Part shown: one piece after another, positions 20,847 to 28,536 of the stretch
How the letters are laid out: each line of letters opens with the position of its first letter
How positions within the stretch are numbered: the first letter of the stretch is position 1
From: Candidatus Gastranaerophilales bacterium
GTDB taxonomy: Bacteria; Cyanobacteriota; Vampirovibrionia; Gastranaerophilales; Gastranaerophilaceae
Assembly: GCA_017560095.1 (NCBI GenBank)
Contig: JAFYOU010000042.1
Coordinates: 1 to 42,791 of the forward strand
DNA: 42,791 nucleotides
Direction: 5' to 3'
Made by a program: the position numbers and the translations under genes
Notes under the pieces: generated by a model
Seen by the model: only the letters and a program-made list of their open reading frames with translations
Told to the model about the DNA's origin: nothing
Database searches by the model: none

Positions 20847-21335
20847 TTAATCCTCCAATACAATTTTTCCTGTTTTTAGTGTTTCTGGTACACTTATTAC
20901 TCTTTGATTTGAACTTCCGCACCATTTTATATTTACATCAGCCAAATCTTTTTGAAATTCACCATCTACAAGTACGTCTATATATTTCATAACTTTCAAA
21001 TCTTGTACTTCTTCAAACTTGTAGCCTGTATATATCCAAATGTCTTTGCTAGGGCAAAATTGCTTAATCGTTTTACATATTTGCTCAATTTCATTCCTGT
21101 TTTCTATATGCAATGGGTCGCCACCTGAAATTGTCGTTCCTTGTATGTATTCTTTTCCAAGTTCTTTTAATAACTCGCTTAAAGTGTCTTGTGTGAATTT
21201 TTGTCCACCCTCAATATCCCAAGTATATGGATTATGACAGCCTTCACAACGGTGTTCGCAACCAGCAACCCAAAGAACAACCCTTAAACCAGAGCCATTC
21301 AGCATATCGTCTTTTGTTATAGCCCAATAATTCAT
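20847..21335 (-). CDS. nrdG: Anaerobic ribonucleotide reductase activase
   Basis: A 162-aa radical SAM protein with CEHRCEGC (Cys 26, 30, 33), binding the 4Fe-4S cluster that cleaves SAM to generate the glycyl radical on NrdD. The GGDPLHIENR motif follows. No nrdD is present in the window, so it must act on a host enzyme or on an NrdD encoded outside the window. It implies an anaerobic host. Confidence 0.9.
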   Translation of the reverse strand: MNYWAITKDDMLNGSGLRVVLWVAGCEHRCEGCHNPYTWDIEGGQKFTQDTLSELLKELGKEYIQGTTISGGDPLHIENRNEIEQICKTIKQFCPSKDIWIYTGYKFEEVQDLKVMKYIDVLVDGEFQKDLADVNIKWCGSSNQRVISVPETLKTGKIVLED

Positions 21336-21697
21336 TAGCCTTCATACTCCTGTAATCTTCTAACGACTTTGGTTTTTGGATAATCACCCTCACTTGTATC
21401 ATAATATGTTTTTAATTCATCATCACTAAAACAAGCAGGATTTCTTTTTGAAATATAAAGACCTTTGGTAACTTCCGTCCATTCTTCTGGATTGTTTGAA
21501 AGTGGCTTTAAATTTTTAAATTCTACAAGAGTATTGAACACTTGAAGAACAGCACATTTACTAAAACCGCTATGTTCTTGTTTTGAAAATACTTCTATAA
21601 GCTCTAATACATTTCTAGCAACTTCATTGTCATATTCACTACCTTTTATACCAGCTATTTCAAGTTCTCTTTTTGCATGTTCTAATAAATTACTCAT
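21335..21697 (-). CDS. Conserved phage protein of unknown function
   Basis: This 120-aa protein begins NLLEHAKRELEIAG and has the segment VLELIEVFSKQEHSGFSKCAVLQVFNTLVEFKNLKPL, then EEWTEV and KRNPACF. I know this pattern from a family widespread in phage replication modules with no assigned role. It overlaps nrdG by one base. Confidence 0.8.
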   Translation of the reverse strand: MSNLLEHAKRELEIAGIKGSEYDNEVARNVLELIEVFSKQEHSGFSKCAVLQVFNTLVEFKNLKPLSNNPEEWTEVTKGLYISKRNPACFSDDELKTYYDTSEGDYPKTKVVRRLQEYEG

Positions 21698-21708
21698 CTT
21701 TTTATTTC

Positions 21709-22182
21709 CTACATAAAACTTTCAACTATATAACAAGGTTTATAGTCTTTTAAGTACATGGTTAGACAATAAACTTTTTCATCGGTAGGCAATTCTTTGT
21801 TATAGCATTTTGCTTCAACAAAAGCATTTTCTGATGTTGTTATTTTTGCTGTTCCATTTTGCAATGTTGCTTTTCCTTTAATAAAGAAATTACAACCAGT
21901 AAAACCTGTTTTTTGACAATTTACCTTGTAATATGTTTTGCCATTGTATTCACTATATTTTAATTCTCCAGTTGCATACACATTGATACCTTTTTTGAAA
22001 TATTCAGAAACAAACTCTGCTTGCTTATCCCATATTTCACAATTAATAAAACTGGTTAACTTTTGTTTATCCACAAAATTATCAACTGCTATTGTGAATT
22101 CTGTTTTGCATTTGCCAGACTCAAAATATTTAATTTCTGGGTCTTTTGTCAATCTTCCACTTATTGTTACTAAATTGCTCAT
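21709..22182 (-). CDS. ssb: Single-stranded DNA-binding protein
   Basis: 157 aa. The first 105 residues form an SSB OB fold (LVTISGRLTKDPEIKYFESGKCKTEFTIAVDN, broken at ESG; then FINCEIWDKQAEFVSEYFKKGINVYATGEL). The C-terminal half is not the usual acidic tail ending DDDIPF but a folded second region ending YIVESFM, so partner recruitment may differ from bacterial SSB. It lies with ERF and YqaJ, which work on single-stranded DNA. Confidence 0.85.
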   Translation of the reverse strand: MSNLVTISGRLTKDPEIKYFESGKCKTEFTIAVDNFVDKQKLTSFINCEIWDKQAEFVSEYFKKGINVYATGELKYSEYNGKTYYKVNCQKTGFTGCNFFIKGKATLQNGTAKITTSENAFVEAKCYNKELPTDEKVYCLTMYLKDYKPCYIVESFM

Positions 22183-22193
22183 ATTTTACCTTT

Positions 22194-22637
22194 CTATGCT
22201 TTACCTGTACTGCCTATGCCACCGCCTCGGTCGCCTTCTCTAAAATTCTCGTCATCTTTGACAATATCCCATTCAATGTATTTCTTTTCAACTAGTTCAA
22301 GCTGACACAATCTTTGTCCATCTTCTATAATTTGTGGCTCTGTTCCAAAATTATGAATTGCCAACATAATTTCATCTCGATAACCTGCGTCAATTACGGC
22401 TTCACTATTGGCAAGTCTGCAATTTAATTTAATTCCAGTTGAAGAACGAGGTTTTATTTTAACTCCCCATCCATTTGGCACTTTTATTTGAATTCCTGTT
22501 CCAAAAATATGCACTTCATTTGGTTGTAATTCATAGCCTTCTTCTGGTGCTTGTACTTTTACATCCATACAAAAATCTGTGTCATTTGCATATTTTGGTA
22601 AATATTTTACATCTTTACATACTATTTGAATTTTCAT
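22194..22637 (-). CDS. dut: dUTP diphosphatase
   Basis: A 147-aa trimeric dUTPase with all five motifs: DFCMDVKVQ (1), KPRSSTGIK (2), AVIDAGYRDEI (3), GQRLCQLEL (4) and the C-terminal glycine-rich DRGGGIGSTGK (5). It hydrolyses dUTP to dUMP, the substrate of the ThyX encoded at 12622-13250. Confidence 0.95.
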   Translation of the reverse strand: MKIQIVCKDVKYLPKYANDTDFCMDVKVQAPEEGYELQPNEVHIFGTGIQIKVPNGWGVKIKPRSSTGIKLNCRLANSEAVIDAGYRDEIMLAIHNFGTEPQIIEDGQRLCQLELVEKKYIEWDIVKDDENFREGDRGGGIGSTGKA

Positions 22638-22638
22638 T

Positions 22639-22815
22639 TTAGCCTCCTGTTTTAACTGCTATTATTGAAAACATAAATAAGAAAATTAAATAAATAACAG
22701 CATGTATTCCATCATAAGATTGCTTTGTTTTTTGAAATTTACACATGTTCTTAATATACATAATTCCTACAATAAATGGCATTATTTGAGCCACAACTTC
22801 TAATACTTTGTTCAT
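22639..22815 (-). CDS. Two-span membrane protein, 58 aa
   Basis: MNKVLEVVAQIMPFIVGIMYI forms one hydrophobic helix, a basic link (NMCKFQKTKQSYDG) follows, then AVIYLIFLFMFSIIAV forms a second. AAGGAGTAAAAA precedes the ATG. Unknown function; holin-like in shape only. Confidence 0.6.
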   Translation of the reverse strand: MNKVLEVVAQIMPFIVGIMYIKNMCKFQKTKQSYDGIHAVIYLIFLFMFSIIAVKTGG

Positions 22816-22825
22816 TTTTTACTCC

Positions 22826-23431
22826 TTATATTTTTTTCATTATATCGTGGTATTTTTTTAGTATTGATTTACCTTTTTCTAATCCTGCTTCAAGTTTTTT
22901 GATAAATTCTTCATCTCTTTTAATTGTATTTATTATCAAATCTTTTTTAAAGTGCGGATTATATACAACATAATCAACTTCGCTTGTTTCTAGTCCATAC
23001 ATCTGCATTTGCATTTGTGCATAATAGCTTGGGTCTATATAATTGTTTAATAATACATTCATATAAACTTTATCGCTAGGACATTTGATTTCAATACTTT
23101 TAATTATTTTATCTTTTTTATAGATAACTCCATCTGGGCTTACTCCAGAATAATCATCTATCAAAACAAATCCTACACTTTGAACTATGCTATCAGTTTG
23201 AAGTTCATAAATACATTTTGCCACATCTTCTAATTCATTGCCTCGTTCTAAATGCTCATTGGTGTAAATTTCTTTTTGATAGTCAGAATAGTAATCAGCT
23301 ATAAGTTCAAGGCATAATGTTTCAAGCCCTTTACCGCCTGTTGCTATTGTTCCAGCATTACTTGCAGTTAATTTTCCTAATCTTATGTTGTACCATTCTG
23401 GAGTTCTTTGTTCAAAATTGAATATTTGCAT
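22826..23431 (-). CDS. YqaJ-type viral recombinase exonuclease
   Basis: A 201-aa PD-(D/E)xK exonuclease. RTPEWYNIRLGKLTASNAG opens the domain, GVSPDG gives the Asp and SIEIKCPS the E-x-K, followed by YYAQMQMQMYGL. It produces 3' single strands for the ERF annealing protein, whose gene ends at its ATG (one-base overlap). Confidence 0.92.
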   Translation of the reverse strand: MQIFNFEQRTPEWYNIRLGKLTASNAGTIATGGKGLETLCLELIADYYSDYQKEIYTNEHLERGNELEDVAKCIYELQTDSIVQSVGFVLIDDYSGVSPDGVIYKKDKIIKSIEIKCPSDKVYMNVLLNNYIDPSYYAQMQMQMYGLETSEVDYVVYNPHFKKDLIINTIKRDEEFIKKLEAGLEKGKSILKKYHDIMKKI

Positions 23432-24000
23432 TATTTCGCTCTCAATTCTTTTGCTCTATTTGCATAAAGCTTGTTTAAAGCATTTCTATCGCATACATTA
23501 TCTTTGTTTTCTGCATAGAATTTGTTTAAGTCTGAAAGATTATCAATTTTATTCATTTCTGAAATAATTTGTTCATCTTTGTTATCTTTGCTTGTTTCTT
23601 TTAATTCATCTTTTCCGTGTTTATTGGTGCTATCTGCGTCTTTTACATCATCAATACAGAATAAACCATTTAAAGCATATTTTCTAGCATAACTTGAAGC
23701 TGAACCAGTTAGTTGGCTTTCGTCTGATTTTTTCTTTTCAAGTGCTTCTCTTGCTAATGCTGTTGTGCTTGTTATTTGTTTTCCATTTTCATCATATAAA
23801 ATTGCTGTTGCTTGAACATAATATCTATCGCCAACGCAAACAATATCATCTTTTAGAATTAAGGCAAGTCCTAAATCTTTTAACCAAGGTTTAACGGCTT
23901 CTAAAATATCTTCGCAAGAACGATAATTATATTCTCCAAAAGAATTGTATTGATGTTTTGGCGCTTTTAGACCTTGTTGTATTTTAATTAATCTTTGCAT
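23431..24000 (-). CDS. ERF-family single-strand annealing protein
   Basis: 189 aa. LIKIQQGLKAPKHQYNSFG then YNYRSCEDILEAVKPWL and TGSASSYARKYALNGLFCIDD are the signature of ERF recombinases. The C-terminal 50 residues are charged and variable. Together with YqaJ it forms a two-component recombination system used for repair and genome circularisation. Confidence 0.92.
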   Translation of the reverse strand: MQRLIKIQQGLKAPKHQYNSFGEYNYRSCEDILEAVKPWLKDLGLALILKDDIVCVGDRYYVQATAILYDENGKQITSTTALAREALEKKKSDESQLTGSASSYARKYALNGLFCIDDVKDADSTNKHGKDELKETSKDNKDEQIISEMNKIDNLSDLNKFYAENKDNVCDRNALNKLYANRAKELRAK

Positions 24001-24012
24001 TTTTAACTCTCC

Positions 24013-24810
24013 TTAAATATGACAATCTACTACGGTAATCCAATCTTCATCATTAAGATTAGACATTATTTTTTCAAATATTTCTCTATATTCGCAATGT
24101 TCGTCTTGTGTTGCGTGTGAACAACCAAACCAACCCATTTTGTTGGGTTCAATCCATTCACCTTTATACAAAATTGCATAAGTGCTGAATGATGTTTGTT
24201 CTTTTATATAAGTTTCTTTATCTTTGTAAGTAGTTAGATAATAATTTTTGTTATAAAAACTTCTAAAATCTTCTTCTTTTTCGCCTTCTTGCAGAGGACT
24301 ATCTTCAACAACCACTTCCCAAAATCTTTTACATTTTTCAACATTTTCTACATCTGGAGTAAAATCAATATTTTTAACCTGTGCGTGGTCTGTTTTTAGG
24401 TTGTCTATTAAATTTTCCATTGTTTCTTGCGTATTTCCCATTAATGACATAATACTGGGTTCGCTTTGTACTTCTTGCTCAATAGGATGTTTTAATTTTA
24501 ATGACCCACACCATCTGCCACCAACTTGATACCAATCCCACTTGCTATTAGGATTGTATGTACTCCATTCGTTGCCTTGTTCATCGTAACAATCATCTTC
24601 ATCATATTTTTCAAGAAAAGATTTTATTAAAGTGTCGTCATTCGTAAAATCTAAATCTGTAAATCTTTCTTCATGGTCTTTTAAAAATTCAATTTGCTGT
24701 TCTCTAGTCTTATAGATGTATTTTTCTACCTCTATATTTTCATCAAATGGTGCTAAAGCCTTTTCGTAATCACCATCTTCGGTTATTACTGCTACTGTAA
24801 AATGACTCAT
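24013..24810 (-). CDS. SHFTV-type phage protein, 265 aa
   Basis: The start MSHFTVAVITEDGDYEKAL followed by LAPFDENIEVEKYI is the hallmark of a family that I recall across phages as MSHFTVLVIg...LaPFdEn. WDWYQVGGRWCGSL and GWFGCSHATQDEH are further conserved parts. Function unknown. It is the first gene after the promoter at 24838-24866 and leads the recombination genes. Confidence 0.8.
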   Translation of the reverse strand: MSHFTVAVITEDGDYEKALAPFDENIEVEKYIYKTREQQIEFLKDHEERFTDLDFTNDDTLIKSFLEKYDEDDCYDEQGNEWSTYNPNSKWDWYQVGGRWCGSLKLKHPIEQEVQSEPSIMSLMGNTQETMENLIDNLKTDHAQVKNIDFTPDVENVEKCKRFWEVVVEDSPLQEGEKEEDFRSFYNKNYYLTTYKDKETYIKEQTSFSTYAILYKGEWIEPNKMGWFGCSHATQDEHCEYREIFEKIMSNLNDEDWITVVDCHI

Positions 24811-24837
24811 TTCTTCTCCTTAATTAACTACAAAACA

Positions 24838-24866
24838 ATTATACATCAAATACTATAATTTTGCAA
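24838..24866 (-). promoter_or_regulatory. Early-class promoter of recombination operon
   Basis: TTGCAA, 17 bp and TATAAT on the minus strand, with AAAAAAAGTA upstream and TAGTTAATTAAGGAG downstream. The 13-bp leader includes the ribosome site for the 265-aa protein. Confidence 0.9.
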
Positions 24867-24874
24867 TACTTTTT

Positions 24875-25093
24875 TTAGATTTTTTCCAAAAAATATTCAT
24901 TGTAATTTACAGTTGTTGTGCCAATTTTCGCCTTATTTTTTCTTATTTTCAACTCATAGCCAACTGGTGGTTTTTCTTTAAAAAATCTTATTTGTCTATC
25001 GGCATTTGATGATTTCACCAAACAACATGCTTGCCAGTTACTCAACCAACCTTGTTTTAATCTTTCTTCTAGAATTTCTTTTTTTGATTTCAT
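24875..25093 (-). CDS. Small HTH-like protein, 72 aa
   Basis: LEERLKQGWLSNWQACCLVKSSNADRQIRF (broken: the WLSNWQACCLVKSSNADR part) reads as a winged-helix unit with wing GYELKIRKNK. I recall similar small phage proteins next to DnaB. DNA binding is likely, the role unknown. It is ATGA-coupled to the next gene. Confidence 0.65.
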   Translation of the reverse strand: MKSKKEILEERLKQGWLSNWQACCLVKSSNADRQIRFFKEKPPVGYELKIRKNKAKIGTTTVNYNEYFLEKI

Positions 25094-25278
25094 TTTCTTC
25101 TCTCCTTCTTTAAGCTCGCTCTGTATAACTCTTGATTTATTTCTTTGTCTATAAAGCTTTTCAAATATTGCATAGCCTCATAGGTTATCTGGTCTTTTCT
25201 GTATTGATGTACTATTTCTGTATATGTTGCTGGTTTTGTTTTTGTTTTTTCATATATAGATTTTTTGTTGTATCTCAT
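25090..25278 (-). CDS. Hypothetical 62-aa basic protein
   Basis: Not recognised. A basic helical protein starting MRYNKKSIYEKTKTKPATY and ending KKERRK. It begins just after the dnaB stop and overlaps the HTH-like gene start by 4 bp, so it belongs to the replication operon. Confidence 0.65.
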   Translation of the reverse strand: MRYNKKSIYEKTKTKPATYTEIVHQYRKDQITYEAMQYLKSFIDKEINQELYRASLKKERRK

Positions 25279-26505
25279 CTAAAACTCACTTATGTTTTGT
25301 GTTGTCAAATCAAAGTTCAATTTTACAATTTTATTGTTTGAGCCGTGTCTATTTTTAGCAATAATTATTTCAAGTTCATTGGCATTTGCGTTGTTGTTAT
25401 ATATTGCTTCCCTGTGAGCAAATAAAACCATATCGGCGTCTTGTTCAATAGCTCCACTTTCTCTGATGTCTGATAACTTTGGTCTTTTGTCATCTCTGTT
25501 TTTTATATCCCTGTTTAATTGAACTAAAACCAAAATAGGTACATTCATTTCGGTTGCTATTAGTTTAATATTTCTCGAAATTATTGTAGATTTTTCATAC
25601 AGTGATTTGTTGTTGTTACCTTGTATAAGTCCCAAATAATCTATTATTACAAAATCTAATTTGTTTTTCTTTTGCTCTTTTATATAATTTTTTAGCTTTT
25701 CACAAGTTAAATTATAATCAGTTACAACATTCAAGTTCCATTCTTTTAAGTGTTTCAATCCATCCTTATATTTTTGCATTTCTGATAAATTAAACCCAAA
25801 AGAGCGATATTTCATAGCATTTAAGCCCATGGTCATACATACAAATCTATTTTGTATTTGCTCTAAAGGCATTTCTAAAGAAAAATACAAAACTGTTTTA
25901 TCCTGCATGCAAAATTGACGAGCCAAATTTAATGCTATTGTACTTTTACCCATACCAGTTGAACCACCAAGAGCAATATAATCACCTCCCATAAAAGAGC
26001 CTATATGATTATCTAGTGGAGCATAGCAAGAATAAATTGCTGTTCCTTTTTTTTCATTATAGCGTTTTTCAAAATCTTGAACATCATCAGATATATGTTT
26101 AATTTGTATTTGTTGAAAATCTAATTTTTCTTTTAAGCTGTTGATTTCTTCTAAATCATCATTTGTTTTGGCATTTTTTATCAGATATTTAAGATATTTT
26201 TCCACTAAAAGCTTACAATAAGTTTCAGTCATGGGACTTAAGGCATTTACATCAACCGCTATTTCTGCAAGCCTCATCATTACTTCATTATTATCTGATA
26301 TAGTGCTTACAACGATAGCATTTATTTCTTCCCCTTTTAAATATAAATCTCTAGCAATTTCAAATATTACTGAATTTATAGGGTCAGAAAAAAATTTTTT
26401 GTTTAAATGCTCCATTATATATGATTGTTTTTCTTTGTGCATAAACAAAATATGTAAAATATTTAATTCTAAATCATTTGCGTTATAGGTATGGGTTGTA
26501 TTCAT
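25279..26505 (-). CDS. dnaB: Replicative DNA helicase, DnaB-type
   Basis: 408 aa. The N-terminal domain is short (about residues 10-110). The RecA-like motor has Walker A GSTGMGKST (182-190), Walker B LDFVIIDYLGLI, and RESGAIEQDADMVLFAHR with the arginine/sensor region. It unwinds the phage fork as a hexamer. It lies downstream of the loader and initiator genes, as in many phages. Confidence 0.95.
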   Translation of the reverse strand: MNTTHTYNANDLELNILHILFMHKEKQSYIMEHLNKKFFSDPINSVIFEIARDLYLKGEEINAIVVSTISDNNEVMMRLAEIAVDVNALSPMTETYCKLLVEKYLKYLIKNAKTNDDLEEINSLKEKLDFQQIQIKHISDDVQDFEKRYNEKKGTAIYSCYAPLDNHIGSFMGGDYIALGGSTGMGKSTIALNLARQFCMQDKTVLYFSLEMPLEQIQNRFVCMTMGLNAMKYRSFGFNLSEMQKYKDGLKHLKEWNLNVVTDYNLTCEKLKNYIKEQKKNKLDFVIIDYLGLIQGNNNKSLYEKSTIISRNIKLIATEMNVPILVLVQLNRDIKNRDDKRPKLSDIRESGAIEQDADMVLFAHREAIYNNNANANELEIIIAKNRHGSNNKIVKLNFDLTTQNISEF

Positions 26506-26749
26506 TGCTCTTTTTTTCCTTAACTAACTTAAATAAAACTGCTGGTGCTGGTGCAAATCTAAAGTTTTCATGGTTTTTCAGAATTTCTTTTATGAGCCAA
26601 TCATAATCGAGCTCATCGTATTTCTTTTTTAGATATTCTTCAATTTCATCTAGTACAATACAATATGCTTCTAGTCTTGGTAGTGTATTTTTTTCTGTAA
26701 AGTCGTCGTAGTAACTTGTAATTTTCTCGCAAAATTCTTTTCTATTCAT
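26483..26749 (-). CDS. Probable helicase loader
   Basis: This 88-aa helical protein overlaps dnaB by 23 bp and follows the initiator gene by one base. That is the place occupied by small loader/inhibitor proteins of the G39P type. The sequence is acidic, with DYDWLIKEILKNHENFRFAPAP. The call rests on position and size more than motif. Confidence 0.55.
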   Translation of the reverse strand: MNRKEFCEKITSYYDDFTEKNTLPRLEAYCIVLDEIEEYLKKKYDELDYDWLIKEILKNHENFRFAPAPAVLFKLVKEKKSNEYNPYL

Positions 26750-27448
26750 TTAGCCTCCAAAATATGTATCTAGTAAGCTTTTAACATCTTGTGATGTTTT
26801 TTCCAAGTTGATATTATATTCATCGTTCCAACATTCACCGTTTAGCCAAGTTGTGGGATGTTTTATGTATTTTGTTTCGGGTTTGTTTGATTTTATATAT
26901 TCTATATAGTTCAATAGACCTTTTTTTATCAACTCATAGTCATTTTTTTCTAATAATTTTAAAAATTTTTCTTTTGTTTTCTTTTTTTGCTCTTTCCTTG
27001 GATATAAGTTCCAAAATTCTTCAAATAGTACATTATATTTATTTATATTATTTTCTATATTATTATTTATACTATTAGGTAAACTAAGTTTAACACCCCC
27101 ATTAAACTTAGTTAAACACCCCATTAAACTTTGTTTAATACCCCCTTCAACTTTGTTTAACACCCTATCTGGTTCAATAACTTTGTATTCGCAATATTTA
27201 ACTTTATTTACGACAATATCATTTTTTTCTATAAGTCCTTTATCTTGAAGGTTTTTTAATGCTTTTAAAATTCCTTGTTTTGTGGAGTTTGTCCATTCTG
27301 ATAGATAAGTCAAACCTCCGCTAAATTTGCTTTCACTATTTTGAGAAAAGCCATAAATTATTGCGTATATGAGCAGTTCGTTTCCTTTTAAATCTAAATC
27401 CGTAATCATCCATCCCTGAACCGTAATATAATTTTCTCTTTTTATCAC
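26750..27448 (-). CDS. Replication initiator (O-like) protein with origin inside the gene
   Basis: 232 aa. The N-terminal winged helix (LTYLSEWTNSTKQGILKALKNLQDKG) binds DNA. The C-terminal module FEEFWNLYPRKEQKKK...KYIKHPTTWLNGECW is found in many phage initiator/primosome proteins. The start is GTG preceded by AGAGGACAT. The middle codons overlie 22-23-bp iterons (27087-27171), as in lambda O. A structured leader with a terminator-like stem precedes it. Confidence 0.85.
   Translation of the reverse strand: MIKRENYITVQGWMITDLDLKGNELLIYAIIYGFSQNSESKFSGGLTYLSEWTNSTKQGILKALKNLQDKGLIEKNDIVVNKVKYCEYKVIEPDRVLNKVEGGIKQSLMGCLTKFNGGVKLSLPNSINNNIENNINKYNVLFEEFWNLYPRKEQKKKTKEKFLKLLEKNDYELIKKGLLNYIEYIKSNKPETKYIKHPTTWLNGECWNDEYNINLEKTSQDVKSLLDTYFGG
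27087..27171. other. Putative replication origin iterons
   Basis: Three tandem 22-23-bp copies, starting at 27087, 27110 and 27132 and close to GTTTAACACCCCCATTAAAC, plus a partial fourth at 27154 (GTTTAACACCCTA). They fall out of phase with the reading frame of the initiator (22 bp), so they are not protein repeats. Iterons in an initiator gene are a classic phage origin layout. Confidence 0.7.
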
Positions 27449-27473
27449 ATGTCCTCTTTTCTATAAGAAAAAA

Positions 27474-27560
27474 CCCTACCAAAAATGTTTTATGTTGCTA
27501 CACCCAAAACTTTGGTAAGGTTCAATTTTATTCAATTTTTTTTCTTGTTTTGGGAGTAGC
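27474..27560 (-). ncRNA. Structured leader RNA with competing stems
   Basis: The transcript should begin near 27560. GCTACTCCCAAAAC (27560-27547) pairs with GTTTTGGGTGTAGC (27510-27497) with one mismatch. CCTTACCAAA (27520-27511) pairs with TTTGGTAGGG (27483-27474), followed by six T. The order A-C-B-D makes these either a pseudoknot or mutually exclusive stems. The second is a terminator in front of the initiator gene, so an attenuator or riboregulator is inferred. Confidence 0.6.
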
Positions 27561-27566
27561 ATTTTT

Positions 27567-27595
27567 ATTATACCTCAAAAATTAAGTAAAGTAAA
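27567..27595 (-). promoter_or_regulatory. Promoter of initiator-dnaB operon
   Basis: TTTACT, a 17-bp spacer and TATAAT on the minus strand. The predicted start coincides with the first base of the leader stem at 27560. It lacks the TTGCAA box of the other early promoters. Confidence 0.7.
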
Positions 27596-27967
27596 TTAAC
27601 TATTTAAGTATTTTTCTAGAATGGCTATTGCATTTTCGCAACCTTTAGCTACACCAACGCAATAACCCATGTGTTCTAGCCAGTATAACCATTCTTTTTG
27701 TTCTGGTTTTAAACTGCCTCCTTTTTGTCTTTTCATCTCAATAAACAAAATATTTTGCGTTTTTGATTTATTTGAAGCAAGTACAAGCAAATCTGGAAAG
27801 CCCTTGCTTAAGCCACTTGCTTTTGCTTTTTTAATGTAAGCATATCCGTTGAAGTTTTGTTTGTTTATGTACATTCCATTTTGCGTACTAACTACTCTTA
27901 TTCCTATTGTTTTGCAATATCTAATAAAACTTATTTGTTCATCTATTTCTTTGGGACAAGTATTCAT
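27596..27967 (-). CDS. VRR-NUC family nuclease
   Basis: 123 aa. The fold signature GFPDLLVL, then FIEMKRQKGGSLKPEQKEWLYWLEHMGYCVGVAKGCENA, contains the PD...ExK nuclease residues and the conserved Q-W pair. Stand-alone VRR-NUC proteins are common in phages and may act on branched DNA. GAGGAAATTTTTTAA lies before the ATG. It ends just before the initiator promoter. Confidence 0.9.
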   Translation of the reverse strand: MNTCPKEIDEQISFIRYCKTIGIRVVSTQNGMYINKQNFNGYAYIKKAKASGLSKGFPDLLVLASNKSKTQNILFIEMKRQKGGSLKPEQKEWLYWLEHMGYCVGVAKGCENAIAILEKYLNS

Positions 27968-28089
27968 TTAAAAAATTTCCTCTAATGCGTCTAAAATTAA
28001 TTTTAATATGTGTTTGTTGTTTGTTTAATGTAATTTATCATTTTATAATTTAAACCTTCTTAAAAACGATTTTAGATTGCTTAAATTTA

Positions 28090-28533
28090 TCATTTAAAAT
28101 AAACCAGTGCTAAAGCATTTTTAAAAACACCCATTTGTTTGTTTTCTTTGTTTAAAAATCTATGGCCCTTTCTCAAAAACTCAATTTCAACATTTGGATT
28201 ATTTAATATGTAATCATGAAAATAAGCTGTTTCGGTTCTAGCTGGTATTAGCATAGCCACACAGGCACCCTGTTGATTTTCTTTATAAGCTTTTCTAACC
28301 CATTTTTTGCACTCATTAAACGGAGGATTGCACCAACAAAAACCAAACCAAGGTTCTTTTAATCCATTTTGTTCACCATTCACATAGTAGCTCAATGCTG
28401 GAATATTGTGTTCAGAGCAACAAACATCTATTGTGAAAAAACCAACTAAACCAAATTTTTTTAATGCTTTTTCATAAAGTTCTGGCGGTGTTTTATAGTC
28501 ATTTTCGTTATATTCGTAATTGTATTTGCTCAT
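28090..28533 (-). CDS. Phage N6-adenine DNA methyltransferase (Dam-type)
   Basis: 147 aa. YKTPPELYEKALKKFG, then DVCCSEHN and FCWCNPPFNECKKWV supply the catalytic NPPF and match the compact phage Dam family (expected DPPY/NPPF). Recognition sequence unknown. It is next to a larger adenine methyltransferase and probably protects phage DNA from restriction. The 120-bp gap on its 3' side (27968-28089) holds only a possible 12-codon peptide. Confidence 0.88.
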   Translation of the reverse strand: MSKYNYEYNENDYKTPPELYEKALKKFGLVGFFTIDVCCSEHNIPALSYYVNGEQNGLKEPWFGFCWCNPPFNECKKWVRKAYKENQQGACVAMLIPARTETAYFHDYILNNPNVEIEFLRKGHRFLNKENKQMGVFKNALALVYFK

Positions 28534-28536
28534 TTT

